From assembly GCA_016715405.1 (NCBI GenBank), contig JADKAE010000002.1, positions 310,001-374,000 of the forward strand: DNA of 64,000 nt, in the 5' to 3' direction. The stretch comes from Saprospiraceae bacterium (GTDB taxonomy: Bacteria > Bacteroidota > Bacteroidia > Chitinophagales > Saprospiraceae). A program made the translations under genes and the position numbers. Of the stretch, positions 36,305 through 46,700 are shown piece by piece (the stretch's first letter is position 1; each line of letters starts with the position of its first letter). Below the pieces are notes generated by a model that was given only the letters and a program-made list of their open reading frames with translations, searched no databases and was not told the DNA's origin.

Positions 36305-37553
36305 TAATGGCATCAGCTAATACGGGGTTATTGCGCTGCAGCCGGCGCCAGCGCAACCACTGCCGCATTTGTCCCAGCCTTTTGGAGTAGATACGCGCCC
36401 ACCAGCCAAAAGGCGCCAGGCTCAGTAAGTACACCCACGGCCAGGGTTGTGGCAATAGCCAGGCTGCCAGACGGTATTGCAAGTAATAAAACAAGGGGAA
36501 AGAAAGCAAGCCAAAAGAGATCTTCACCGCAGAATCATAGCCCACATAAAACTTGAAGACATGCACCAGCCAGGCAGGTACGGCCGTGGGCAGCCAATTG
36601 TTTACCTTGCCCCATGCATATGCGGGCCATGATGCGATCAGCAAAAGCCAGTCGCCCCCCTTTGGATAGCGATTATTTGTGATGCGCTGCATGGTTTCCG
36701 GCAGCAAACCTGCGCGGGATAGCACATCGGCGTATACCGACGTATTCTCTTCGAGCGTTTGGCAGACAGCTTGGTCTTTTCGCAGTGCGTCAATGAGTTG
36801 TTTGGTTTTGTAAAATCGTTCTTCCGCACTTAGGTCAATAGGTAAAAAATATTCGAGTTGCCTCACCAGGCCATCCTCTTTATCGTCGCGCGTATCGATG
36901 ATCAGATCGCGCACCCTTTTTTCCAGGTCGGCAGTAAGTTGACGGGCTGCCTCCATGTGATCTTTGCGGTATATATCGGCATACGCACTCACCTGCAGGT
37001 GTTCGCCCACCAAAATAGTCACCTTACTGCCCGAATGGTCGGGGCGGTCGTAATTGAGGCCGATGGGCAAAATAGTAATGCCGGCCTCAAAAGAGGCTGC
37101 ATTTTCGGCAGAAAGCACGATACGTGCCGTGCCGGTGCGAAAGGGGCGCAGGCGCCGCTCGACAAAACTACTTCCTTCGGGGGCGATGTACATGACGCCG
37201 CCGCCCAGCAGGTGTTTTTCGCTGCGGTCAAACGATTCGTTGTTGTCGATGGTGAGTTTGGTGATGTCTTGCTGTCTTTGTATAGGCACACAATACAGCG
37301 TATCGAATAGCCAGGCCATAAAGCGGTTGCTGTACAAACCGGCATTGGCCAAAAAAAATACCTGTTTTTTTACATTGGCCGCCGGTATGATGGCGTCAAG
37401 AGCCGTATTGGGGTGGTTGGATACTACAATGGCAGGGTTGGTAAAAGCCAGCCGCTCGCCGTTAACGACTACCGTTTCCGGATAATATACTTTCAGAGCC
37501 AACTTGACAATCAGCTTGAGCAAGGTGTACAGGCCGCGTAAGAAAGGGTTCAA
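36237..37553 (-). CDS. PlsC-like acyltransferase with C-terminal membrane region
   Basis: The N-terminal 220 residues form a 1-acylglycerol-3-phosphate acyltransferase domain with the catalytic box NHPNTALD and the substrate box APEGSSFVERR. The C-terminal part has hydrophobic helices (VKISFGLLSFPLFYYLQYRL, YLLSLAPFGWW). It would acylate a lysophospholipid or similar acceptor. The start codon is TTG at 37553, two bases after the lpxK stop, so it is the second gene of an operon with lpxK. The 3' end overlaps mscS by 68 bases, which is unusual; a read error near the end could have lengthened it. Confidence 0.85.
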   Translation of the reverse strand: MNPFLRGLYTLLKLIVKLALKVYYPETVVVNGERLAFTNPAIVVSNHPNTALDAIIPAANVKKQVFFLANAGLYSNRFMAWLFDTLYCVPIQRQQDITKLTIDNNESFDRSEKHLLGGGVMYIAPEGSSFVERRLRPFRTGTARIVLSAENAASFEAGITILPIGLNYDRPDHSGSKVTILVGEHLQVSAYADIYRKDHMEAARQLTADLEKRVRDLIIDTRDDKEDGLVRQLEYFLPIDLSAEERFYKTKQLIDALRKDQAVCQTLEENTSVYADVLSRAGLLPETMQRITNNRYPKGGDWLLLIASWPAYAWGKVNNWLPTAVPAWLVHVFKFYVGYDSAVKISFGLLSFPLFYYLQYRLAAWLLPQPWPWVYLLSLAPFGWWARIYSKRLGQMRQWLRWRRLQRNNPVLADAIITYRKEVSAAFPLPIHPAADKV

Positions 37554-37555
37554 GG

Positions 37556-38620
37556 TTATGTTTTAAAATTTAACAGAAAATTTTTGATATCCTGATCGAA
37601 ACGGGGGCCGTCATCATCGTGGAAAGCAACTTCGATAGGCAGTGCAAATATAGGCATTGCGGTATCAGCGAAAAAATCGCGGTGTGATTCCAATCGCACG
37701 GCGTCTTTTTCGGTGGTCAAAATAATTTTCCGCGGCGCATTCAGCGTATTGAAAGTGCGTTGCAGGTTTTGTATATCATCGCTATCGAAATAGTGGTGGT
37801 CTTCGTATTCCAGAACGTGCGCGGTAGCCACCTTTTCGCTGAGGTACGCCATCAGATAGTCGGTATTGGCAATAGCGCAGATCAATAGCACCTCCATATC
37901 GGGCTGTAAGTGCGCCGTCAGGGAGGGGTTAAATGCGTGGTAGGGCGTGCCGTATTGGTAATAAGAAAAAAAGAGGCGCTGATGGGGAAAAGGTTCGATC
38001 TCACGCGTAAGGGATTGACGCTGCTCGTCGGTCAATTCAGTGGGGCATTTCGATACAATAATATCGGCGCGTTCGTAAGAGGCGCGCCAGTCGCGCAGTC
38101 GCCCCGAGGGCAGCAGGTAGTCGCGGGTAAAAGGCTTGCTGAATTCCGTGAGCAGTATATTCAGACCCGGCTTCACTGCGCGGTGTTGAAAAGCGTCGTC
38201 GAGCAGGATGAGTTCGGTGTCGGGTGCGCGGCTCAGGATACGCGGGATGGCAAAAGCGCGGTTTTCTCCCACGGTAACTACCACATCGGGGTATTTGCGC
38301 TTGAATTGCATGGGTTCGTCGCCGGTATCTTCGGCGCTCATCTCTGTTTTTACCTCCAAAAAGCCTATTGTTTTGCGGCGATAGCCGCGACTCAGGGTAG
38401 CTACGTCGATATAATCCTTAAGCAGGCGTAGCAGGTATTCGATATGCGGCGTTTTGCCCGAGCCGCCCACCGATAGGTTGCCCACCGAGATCACCGGCAC
38501 GCTGAAATGCACCGACTTGAGCAAGCCCACGCGGTAGAAAAAATTGCGCATCCCCACAGCTATGCCGTAAAGCAGGGAGAAAGGCGAAAGCAGTATTTTG
38601 ACGAGCCATTCCTGAAGCAT
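37556..38620 (-). CDS. lpxK: Tetraacyldisaccharide 4'-kinase
   Basis: LpxK adds the 4' phosphate to the lipid A precursor at the inner membrane. The N-terminal amphipathic segment (LVKILLSPFSLLYGIAVG) is followed by the Walker A-type GNLSVGGSGKTP near residue 50, then TLSRGYRRKT, the DEPMQFKRKYP region and LDDAFQHRAV, all typical of the family. I chose the ATG at 38620 because the upstream residues lie across the promoter. The gene shows that this organism makes lipid A. It is cotranscribed with the PlsC-like gene. Confidence 0.93.
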   Translation of the reverse strand: MLQEWLVKILLSPFSLLYGIAVGMRNFFYRVGLLKSVHFSVPVISVGNLSVGGSGKTPHIEYLLRLLKDYIDVATLSRGYRRKTIGFLEVKTEMSAEDTGDEPMQFKRKYPDVVVTVGENRAFAIPRILSRAPDTELILLDDAFQHRAVKPGLNILLTEFSKPFTRDYLLPSGRLRDWRASYERADIIVSKCPTELTDEQRQSLTREIEPFPHQRLFFSYYQYGTPYHAFNPSLTAHLQPDMEVLLICAIANTDYLMAYLSEKVATAHVLEYEDHHYFDSDDIQNLQRTFNTLNAPRKIILTTEKDAVRLESHRDFFADTAMPIFALPIEVAFHDDDGPRFDQDIKNFLLNFKT

Positions 38621-38625
38621 GGGAG

Positions 38626-38656
38626 CAAAGGTACGTTTATACAGGAAAGCGAGCAA
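38626..38656 (-). promoter_or_regulatory. Promoter of lpxK, nearly leaderless
   Basis: On the minus strand TTTG near 38656, a 20-base spacer and TACCTTTG at 38633-38626 fit the consensus. The ATG follows only five bases after the -7 box, so the transcript should start at or just before the start codon. Confidence 0.6.
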
Positions 38657-38747
38657 ACGTGAAAATTGTTTACCATATTTCAAAATTGTCAAAAATCATT
38701 GTCGCAGCGGCACAAGCTGATTATTTTGGGTGGTAAATACCTAAAAC

Positions 38748-39236
38748 ATGCCAGATACGATCGACCTTCGACCCCGGTTTCAACAGTATGTAGCCATTCC
38801 GCCTTCCGAGGTGGTGCATCGCTTGCAGACGGCCCTCAACGAGCACAAAGATTATGTCAGGGGCTCCGTGTATGAGCAATATATAGTGCTGTCGATACCT
38901 GCTGAGAAACAACATTTCTGGTCGCCCAGGCTTACTATTACCATCGAACCTAAAGAAGAAGGCAGCATGTTGCGAGGCTTATTCGGTCCTCTTCCTTCTA
39001 TTTGGCTTATGTTTGTTTTTGGATACGGCATTATCGGTTTTATAAGTATGATTGCCGCCATTATCGGTTTCTCACGTATGAGTTTGGGGCTGTCTACTTA
39101 TGAACTCTGGATACTTCCGGTGTGCGCTATTCTGGCAGCAGGCATGTATGCGGCAGGCAAAACCGGCCAACGCCTGGGGCGTGATGAGATGGAACAGATT
39201 TACGTGTTTATGGGAGAAGCTTTGGGGAGAGAGTGA
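38748..39236 (+). CDS. Conserved-looking membrane protein, function unknown
   Basis: The 162-residue product has a soluble N-terminal half (residues 1-75) and two hydrophobic helices (IWLMFVFGYGIIGFISMIAA and LWILPVCAILAAGMYAAG) before a short acidic tail. I do not recognise a named family. A TATTTTGG element about 20 bases after a TTG precedes it. Its last codons (GGGAGAGAGTGA) are already in the family 2 repeat, which supplies the stop codon. Confidence 0.7.
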   Translation: MPDTIDLRPRFQQYVAIPPSEVVHRLQTALNEHKDYVRGSVYEQYIVLSIPAEKQHFWSPRLTITIEPKEEGSMLRGLFGPLPSIWLMFVFGYGIIGFISMIAAIIGFSRMSLGLSTYELWILPVCAILAAGMYAAGKTGQRLGRDEMEQIYVFMGEALGRE

Positions 39237-39270
39237 GAGAGGGGGTGAGGGGGCGAGGGGGTGAGGGGGC
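39225..39270 (+). repeat. GA-rich array (family 2, locus E)
   Basis: GAGAGAGTGAGAGAGG is followed by period-8 GGGGTGAG/GGGGCGAG units. It has one arm only and overlaps the stop codon of the upstream gene. Confidence 0.65.
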
Positions 39271-39300
39271 GATTTATAAATAATTTAAAATGAATTTTTT

Positions 39301-39669
39301 ATGAAAATATTTTTTGCGACACTTGCTTCGTTGTTTTTGTTGTTTGCCGTTGTGCAATACAACGACCCCGACCCCTGGCTTTGGATAGCCATATATCTCA
39401 CTGTAGCTGTTTCGAGCGGCTTGACGTCGCTGGGCCGCTACAACCGCTGGCTGGCTTGGGGCACGCTGGCCGCTGCGCTGGTGTGGATGGGCTTATTGTT
39501 GCCCGATTTTATTCATTGGATTCAGATGGGCGCGCCCTCTATCGTGGGTTCGATGAAAGCCGAGGCGCAGCATATTGAATTGACAAGGGAGTTTTTGGGT
39601 CTTGTGCTGTGTGTGTTGGTCCAGTTATCACAAATTATTTGGGCCTGGCGAAAGAAAAGCAATGCCTAA
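39301..39669 (+). CDS. TMEM220-family membrane protein
   Basis: The 122-residue protein has four hydrophobic helices and the hallmark AVVQYNDPDPWLWI after the first helix, which defines the transmembrane 220 family. Function is unknown. It starts with ATG; a possible short AT-rich leader lies after the family 2 repeat. Confidence 0.85.
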   Translation: MKIFFATLASLFLLFAVVQYNDPDPWLWIAIYLTVAVSSGLTSLGRYNRWLAWGTLAAALVWMGLLLPDFIHWIQMGAPSIVGSMKAEAQHIELTREFLGLVLCVLVQLSQIIWAWRKKSNA

Positions 39670-39715
39670 CCGGCATTAGCGTAAATGAGTGTCGGCAGGG
39701 CAAACAGGGTGTCTC

Positions 39716-40746
39716 TCACTCTCCTCCCCACACCCTACACCCTTCCGTACAATTCGTACAAATATCGATCTGATCGCGGCCACGGAGAATGCGGTTGCGA
39801 AAATCGCGGTATAACGGCCCTTGCCACCACTGCCGAAAGGGCGCCGTCTTGAGGTCGCCGAGGCGGTAGGTGGCGTCTTTGTCGAAGCAACAGGGTACTA
39901 CCATGCCGTCCCAGGTGATTACACAGGCGTGCCAGAGTTTCCAACAGTGGTTGAGCAGTTGGTGTTTTACACGCCAGGAGCCGTCGGATTGCGGGGCGTA
40001 GCGGGCATAACGGGTATCAGTAGGAATCAACGGATGGCCGTTTTGATAATCATACACTTGCGCCGTTTTAAAGCGCACCTCGTCGGCGCCGCACTCGAGC
40101 GCCAGTTGTTTGATATCCGCCAGTTGGTGTTCGTTGGGGCGCACCACGAGGCATTGGAAGATGATATGGGGCGTATGCGAGCCGAGTTGGCGTTTCCAGC
40201 GCGCCACATTGCGGGCGCCTTCGAGTACGGTTTCCAGTTTGCCTTCTTTGCGGTATTGCTCGTACACCTCCTGCGTGGCGCCGTCTACCGAGATGATGAG
40301 CCTGTCGAGGCCGCTCTCCACGGTGCGGCGGGCGTTGTCGTCATCCAAAAAGTGGCCGTTGGTAGAGGTGATGGTGTACAAGCCTTTGCCGGCGGCATAG
40401 CGCACCATATCGAGAAAAGCCGGGTTGATATAGGGTTCGCCCTGGAAGTAAAAGATCAGGTAAAGCAGGTCGGGCGACAATTCATCGACCACCTGGCGGA
40501 AAAGTCGGTGCGCAGGTTGCCGGTAGGGCGGGTAAAAGCGCGTAATCCGCTGGGGCATTCCGGACAACGCAGGTTGCAGGCGGTGGTAGGTTCTATGGAA
40601 ATAGTGATGGGCAGTCCCCACTGTATGGGGCGGCGACTGAGGCGGGCTACATAGAAAGAAGCCAGCACTTTGGCGGCGTTCCAGAGTCGGCGCGGCGTCA
40701 GCCTGGAGAGGAGGCGCAGGGCGTCGTGCCGGTATAGTGCGGGCAT
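39716..40746 (-). CDS. Radical SAM/SPASM domain protein (one frameshift)
   Basis: The radical SAM cluster motif is CNLRCPEC near residue 55, and the C-terminal half has the SPASM cysteines (a Cys in HACVITWDGMVVPCCFDKD, then CTNCTEGC). Such enzymes use auxiliary iron-sulfur clusters to modify peptides or proteins, or act in cofactor and glycan pathways. Frames join near 40501 by adding one T (RTDFFRQVVDEL). ATG at 40746 is four bases after the stop of the OmpA-like gene, so it belongs to the adhesin operon. Target unknown. The stop codon and last residues (VWGGE) lie in GA-rich DNA resembling repeat family 2. Confidence 0.85.
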
Positions 40747-40750
40747 GCCG

Positions 40751-42804
40751 TCAGTCTTTGATTTCCAGTCCCGCGGGCGTATAGCCGATAATAGCGGTTT
40801 CGTCAATTTTGATCACCTTCACGTCGGTGCGGCGGTTGTAGGCGTGTTCTTCTTCCGAGCATTCTACGCCGTCGACGCACCGGTTGCGGGGGCGCGATTC
40901 GCCGTAACCAGCGGCTTTGATGCGCTCGGTGGCTACGCCGCGCAATACCAGGAAATCTCTGGCCGATTCCGCGCGTTTGATCGACAGGTCCATGTTGTAG
41001 TCTTCGGCGCCGCGGCTGTCGGTGTGGGCGCCCAGTTCGATGACCATACTGGGATATTGCTTCATGAGGCGCGCCAGCGCTTCGAGGTCGCGCGCCTGGC
41101 CGGTGCGGATAGCTGATTTATTAAAATCGTAATAAATATTTTCCAACACGATTACCGTGCCGGTGCGAATGGGTTCTTTGAGCACGGCGTCGGATTTTGG
41201 CGATAGTTTCACCTCCACATTAGCCGAACGGCTGCCCCTTATTTTCACGGTAGATACGCTGGTAAATCCGGCGAGGTAGCCTTCTTTTCAACCGATACAT
41301 TAAAATCGCAGCCCATCGTGAGGCAGACCTGGAAGGCGCCGTTGATATTGGTGCGAGTAGTTTCCACCTTGCCGTCGCATTCATTAACCACCTTGACTAA
41401 TGCATTGGGTATGAGTAGGTTGTATTTGTCGCTACTCACCACGCCGTCGAGATTGATACAATTGCTGGATTCGAGCACAACTTCGATAGGCCGGAAGGGG
41501 CCCCTCTTCGGGGGTCTTGACTACTACTTCCTGGCTGACATAACCGGGTTTGGTGACCATTAGCAGGTAGTTTTTGTTGGCCTGTAATGGCAATACGGCT
41601 TCGCCGTTGCGATTGGTCAATACGCGGGGTTCCCCAGTTGTTCGTCTTTTTTGCGCACCATTTTGAAATTGAGCTCACCGGACACTTTGTCGTCGGGCAC
41701 AAGTTCGAGGTTGTAGAGTTCTTCGTTATCTATCAGTCCGTCATCCGACCGCTCATAGAGGTAGACACCGGCGCTGATCACCCGTTTACTTTGTTCGGCG
41801 TCGTAAACGGTGACGATGGTATTGATTTGTTCGGGCACTTCGATGCCTTTGATGCCTGCGGGAATTTCAAACATATACACGTCGTCATTGCCGAGGCCTC
41901 CTTCCCTGTTCGAGCTGAAATAGCCTCGTGTGCCGCGTTCGTTGAGGATAATGCCGAGGTCGTCGTTGATCGAATTAAACGGTGCGCCGAGGTTGATCAC
42001 GCGGCCCCATTTGCGACCGCTGATGTCGATCATGTACATATCAAGACCGCCGAGGCCCTGGTGCCCGTCGGAGGTAAAAAACAGGGTGCCGCTTTCGTGG
42101 AAGAAGGGAAACACTTCGTTTTTGCGGGTATTTACATCGGGCCCCAGGTTGATGGGTTTGCTCCAGCCTTTTTCCAATTTTTCCACAAAATAAAGATCCA
42201 TCCCCCCATAGCCGCCGGGCATATCGGAGGCAAAAAACAATTTTTTTTCATCGGGCGACAAAGCGGGATGCATGCAGCTATAACGGTCGCTGTTAAAAGG
42301 CAATTCTGTGATATTCTCCCAATCGTAATATCCCTGCGTAGCCTGATAAATTTTAAGTTGCACGCGGGCGCGTTTATCGGCTTTGCTGATACCGTTTTGC
42401 TGGTTGCTGCGGGTAAAATAGATCTTATCGCCTTTGCGGTTAAAGCTGACGGGGCCTTCGTGTTTTTGAGAATTCAGCTCTACGCTAAAATTCTGCGGTC
42501 TGGTAGGCATGCCGTTGGGGTCGAGTTCGGAGTAAAACAGTTCGAGGTAGGTTTCTCCCGTTTTTTCGTCTACGGGGCCGCTTTTGTAGCGCGATACGAA
42601 TACCAGTCCGTTGTGATAAAGGGTAGGTGAAAATTCCAGATCGGGGGAATTAATCCGGCTGGTATTGGTTAGCCTGATATCGCGTTGTGCCTCGCTTTGG
42701 TTGTAAAGCAAGTCGACCTGCCCGCCTTTCCTGCTCTCTTGCGCTTGCACGCCGGCAGCAAGCAGCCCTAGTGTTAGAAAGACGAGATATTGGAAACGCC
42801 CCAT
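40751..42804 (-). CDS. PorE-like OmpA protein: PD40 propeller, regulatory-like beta domain, OmpA C-terminus (three frameshifts)
   Basis: A signal peptide (MGRFQYLVFLTLGLLAAGVQA) is followed by a PD40/WD40-like propeller (SFNRKGDKIYFTRS, ALSPDEKKLFFASD, FTSDGHQGLGGLDMYM), two carboxypeptidase regulatory-like beta repeats, and an OmpA-type peptidoglycan-binding domain (YYDFNKSAIR, ELGAHTDSRGAEDYN). This is the architecture of the T9SS component PorE without the N-terminal TPR. Frameshifts near 41627, 41498 and 41286 are all in homopolymers or runs. It probably anchors the neighbouring PorP/SprF protein or adhesin to peptidoglycan. It starts 19 bases after the PorP-like gene. Confidence 0.87.
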
Positions 42805-42823
42805 AAGTCAGTTTGGTTTTGGT

Positions 42824-43774
42824 TTAAAAAAACCGGGGATTCACGAATTCTCTACCCTGCGATCGGCCCCCTATATTATAACGTATAACACCTTCTACGC
42901 TGCCACTGTTGAAATCGCGCAATTCCGACAGGGTTAAATCATAAGAAACGCCCAGCAAAAAACTTTCAGATACTTGCGCTCCCACTATTAAAGCCAGCGA
43001 CTCGCCTATGCCGTTGCGCTTGGAGCCGCCGAGCCGGTAAGACACCCCGGCGGTGAACGCATCGGCGAAGATGAGGTTGACGTTTACATCGGCGTCAAAA
43101 GGCGCGCCTTTGACGTATTTTAATAACAATTGCGGCTGGATCTGTAAATTATCTCCGGCATCGAATAACAATCCACCCATGCCGTACAGGTGCTGTACTT
43201 CTTTAGAGAGGGTACCCCCCTGGTCGGCCAGGTCAATGCTGTTTTCAAGTAGACGCGGCACGGCAAGGCCGATATAAAACCGGTTATTGCTATAGTAGAG
43301 GCCTGCCCCAAAATTGGGTACATAACGGCTCTGTATACCCACTGGAATAGCGCTGTCGGTTTCCTTGGGCTGGGTGGCATCCACCTGATCGTAGTCTATC
43401 TGGATATAACGGATAGAACCCTGCAGACCGATGCCTAAAGTTCCCCTGCCGAGTCTGATGCGGTAGGCATAGGCCGTCTCGGCAGTAAGGCGTGTAGTAG
43501 CGCCGATGGTATGACGCTGCACGTTGGCGCCCACTCCTACCGTGCTGTTAAACAATGGCATATTGAAGGTAAGCACTTGCGTTTCCGGCGCCCCTTTGAT
43601 GCCCAACCATTGGTTGCGAATCAGCGCGGTGACGGTGGCGCCGTCCTGGCTACCGGCATAGGCTGGGTTAAAGCCCAGTTTGTAGTACATAAACTGCGTG
43701 AACTGGTCTTCCTGTTGACCAAAAGCAGCAGTAGCTTGCCAAAAAACGAGGATTGCGATATATAGTTTCTTCAT
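42824..43774 (-). CDS. PorP/SprF-family T9SS-associated outer-membrane protein
   Basis: The 316-residue product starts with a signal peptide (MKKLYIAILVFWQATAAFG) and has the family opening QFTQFMYYKLGFNPAYAGS, then many beta strands and a C-terminal Phe. PorP/SprF proteins accompany T9SS cargo; SprF-like partners are required for secretion of type-B sorting-domain proteins in Flavobacterium. Here it lies 23 bases downstream of exactly such a cargo gene. ATG at 43774 is chosen over an earlier ATG because the signal peptide begins there. The gene is intact. Confidence 0.92.
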   Translation of the reverse strand: MKKLYIAILVFWQATAAFGQQEDQFTQFMYYKLGFNPAYAGSQDGATVTALIRNQWLGIKGAPETQVLTFNMPLFNSTVGVGANVQRHTIGATTRLTAETAYAYRIRLGRGTLGIGLQGSIRYIQIDYDQVDATQPKETDSAIPVGIQSRYVPNFGAGLYYSNNRFYIGLAVPRLLENSIDLADQGGTLSKEVQHLYGMGGLLFDAGDNLQIQPQLLLKYVKGAPFDADVNVNLIFADAFTAGVSYRLGGSKRNGIGESLALIVGAQVSESFLLGVSYDLTLSELRDFNSGSVEGVIRYNIGGRSQGREFVNPRFF

Positions 43775-43797
43775 GGTTTTGCAATTGAGCATAAAAA

Positions 43798-46700
43798 TTA
43801 ACGTTGAATCATCACCCATCCCGAAGTAGGCTCGTCGCCATTTCCGAGATCCACAATAAAGAAGTACGTGTCGTCGGGCAAATCTTCGCCGTTGAAGGTG
43901 CCGTTCCAGTCGTTGCCATAGGGGATGGCCGATGTAAATACTTCGTCTCCCCAGCGGTTGAATACTCTTACTTTGCTCTGGGGGTATATGTCGGTATTGA
44001 GCAGACAGGGTATGACAAAGGCGTCGTTTACCCCGTCGCTGTTGGGTGTAAATATCGAGGGGATTTTACACGCTGCGTCTTCTCCTACCAAAATAGAGAC
44101 AACCGCAGTAGCTGTCTCACATCCTTCGCTGTTGAGCTGGTAAGTAAGCTCGTCAATACCCACAAAATTGGCAGGAGGCGTATACCGGATATCGCCATTG
44201 CCCAGGTTTTGCACCGAGCCCAGGGCAGGGCCGCCAATCACTTCGATGGTTGTGCCCACTGCCGCTGTATCATTGGCCAATACATTGTAGGTCAGGTCTT
44301 CGCCAAAAGGTACGATCAGCACATCGCCTATGCCAATGGGTGGTTTTTTGTATAAAATGACTACCGTATCCTGCGAAGCGGGTCCACAGAGGGCGTTGTC
44401 TATGGTCCAAATGAAATAATTTTCACCCGGCTGCAGGTTGCTCACAGGAGTGTTCCTGTTTTGGGGGCTGGTAATAATGATATTGGGATCAAGCGCTGTC
44501 CAATGGCCGGTACTGCCCAGGGTAGGCACGCCGGCACTGGAGCCGGCTCCGTTGCCGTATTATGACAAGCAATTGCATCGGCTCCGCCATCGGGATCGGA
44601 GGATACCGTGATAAACACTTCGTCGGAACTCACCCCGCAATCACCCGTAATTGTCCAGGTAAAGCTGTACAAGTTGTCGGGCTCCAGTCCCGTGACAATA
44701 GTACTTGGATCGGAAGTATTGGAAATGCCCACGCCCAGAATTTGCTGGGCAATAGGCTGCGACCATACGCCTGTACTGGTAGAACTTGCCGGGGGCAAAG
44801 CGGCCAGATTGACTAATTCTCCCTGGCAAATGGTGAAGTTGTCGCCGGCTTCGGCGGTATCACCCTGGGTGATGGCAATGGTGACGTCATCGAAGGAATA
44901 GTTGGCGCAAGCGCCGTTTGAAAGGGTCCAGCGGAATGTATACGGCCCGTTGCCCAGTGACAGTCCGTTGGCAGTAGTACCTGACTGGTTGGGATTGGCA
45001 ATGGTCACACCCGTGGGGTCGCCGGCAGCCACGAGGGTCCATAAACCCGAGCCGATAGAAGGGGCGGCGGCTTGAAGGTTCGTAATCGGGTTATCGCAAA
45101 CCGTGGTATCGGCGCCGGCATAAGCCTGGTTGGCAGGTATGGTGTTAAATACGGCCAGCGTAGGCGCCGATAGCGGCGAGGTGCAGCCGTCGAGGTTGGC
45201 GCCGGCGTAAAACGCATAGGTGCCCTCCGTAAATCCGGTAAAATCGGTAAATGAGAAGCCGAGGTTACCCGAAGGCACGCTCACCGGCGTAACGCCATTG
45301 CTGCCATACCAGGTGTAATTGGCGTTCTGGGTGGCAGAGGAAGGCGCTATCGACAGTTCGAGCGTAGCCGACGGATCGCTGATGCATATCGGCCCGTTAT
45401 TAGCGATTACGGGCGATTGCGGGCGCGGTTTTACGAGTATCTGCAAAGAGAGCGTGTCAGAAGTACAGCCGTTTAAGGTGGCCGCTACGCGGTAAGTGCC
45501 GCTGTGCAACACAGGATTAGCATTGGGAATCACGGGGTTGTATACGCCCAGTGTGAATCCTGGCCCGTTCCACACGTAGGATGCATTTTGTAAAAATTGC
45601 GCTTCCAACATGAGCGTTTCCCCGCTGCAGACAGGGCTATTGCTTGTTGCCGTAATCTGCGGAATGGGATATACAGCAATGGGCCTGGGCGGTGATACCG
45701 GCGAGATACAGCCGTTGACGATCACGTATACCGAAAAATCCCCTGTATTGCTTACCAGCGCACTGTCAATTTCCAACAAAGGCGAAGAGGTGGGCACTAC
45801 ACCCAGGCCCGGCGCCTGCCAGAAATAGGTGATGGCATTGCCCGAATAGGAATTAGTGCTAAGCCTTACCTGGTCGCCCACGCAATATTGCGTTTGCCCG
45901 TTGAGCGGCAAAGGCAGAGTGGGGGCGGCCGGCGCATCTGCGGTATTGAGCAGGTACGTAAATGATTGAGAGGCACAACCCTGCGAAGTGGTGACTACCA
46001 GGTTGTAGTTGCCGTTGTTGACGGCGGCCGTGGCCCCTGGGATGGTAGCCACTTGCGAGGTTGACATGAAGTTGTTGGGGCCGGTCCACTGGTAGTTATA
46101 AGATCCCACTGGAAATACCGACGGCACCAATTGTATATCCGTAGGGCCGTTGAGGCACGACGGTGCATTGGAGCTGACACCTGTGATTGCCACACTCGTT
46201 AATACGCTCACCGCTACACTGGCCGTATCGGTACAACCCGCCTGCGTAGTAACCCGCAAGCGATATATGCCCTGGTTGCCAGCGCTCATATTGCTCACGG
46301 TGGGATTAGGCGTCACCTGCACAAAATTGTCAGGGCCTGTCCATTCGTATAGCGCGTCACTGATAATGGGAGAGGCAAAAAGTTGCAAGGAACTGCCTTC
46401 GCACACGGCTACCGGATTAGCCGACGCAGCGGCGTCAGGCACGGAGTTAACCACTACCTGTATGGGCGCCGAAGGGTCGGAATCACATCCGTTTTTGGTA
46501 ACAAAAACCCGCCAGGTACCGCTATTAGCAGGCGTGGCATTTGGAATGGTGAATACCGGAATGGCAGTGAGAAATTCCTGGTTGTTGTTGTTTATCCAAT
46601 GGTACACACTGGCGCCGCTCGCATTGGTAGTCAACACCACATTACCTCCGGCACAAATCGGTGTATTGCTACTGATGGTAGGCGTTTCCGGTTTGGGTTT

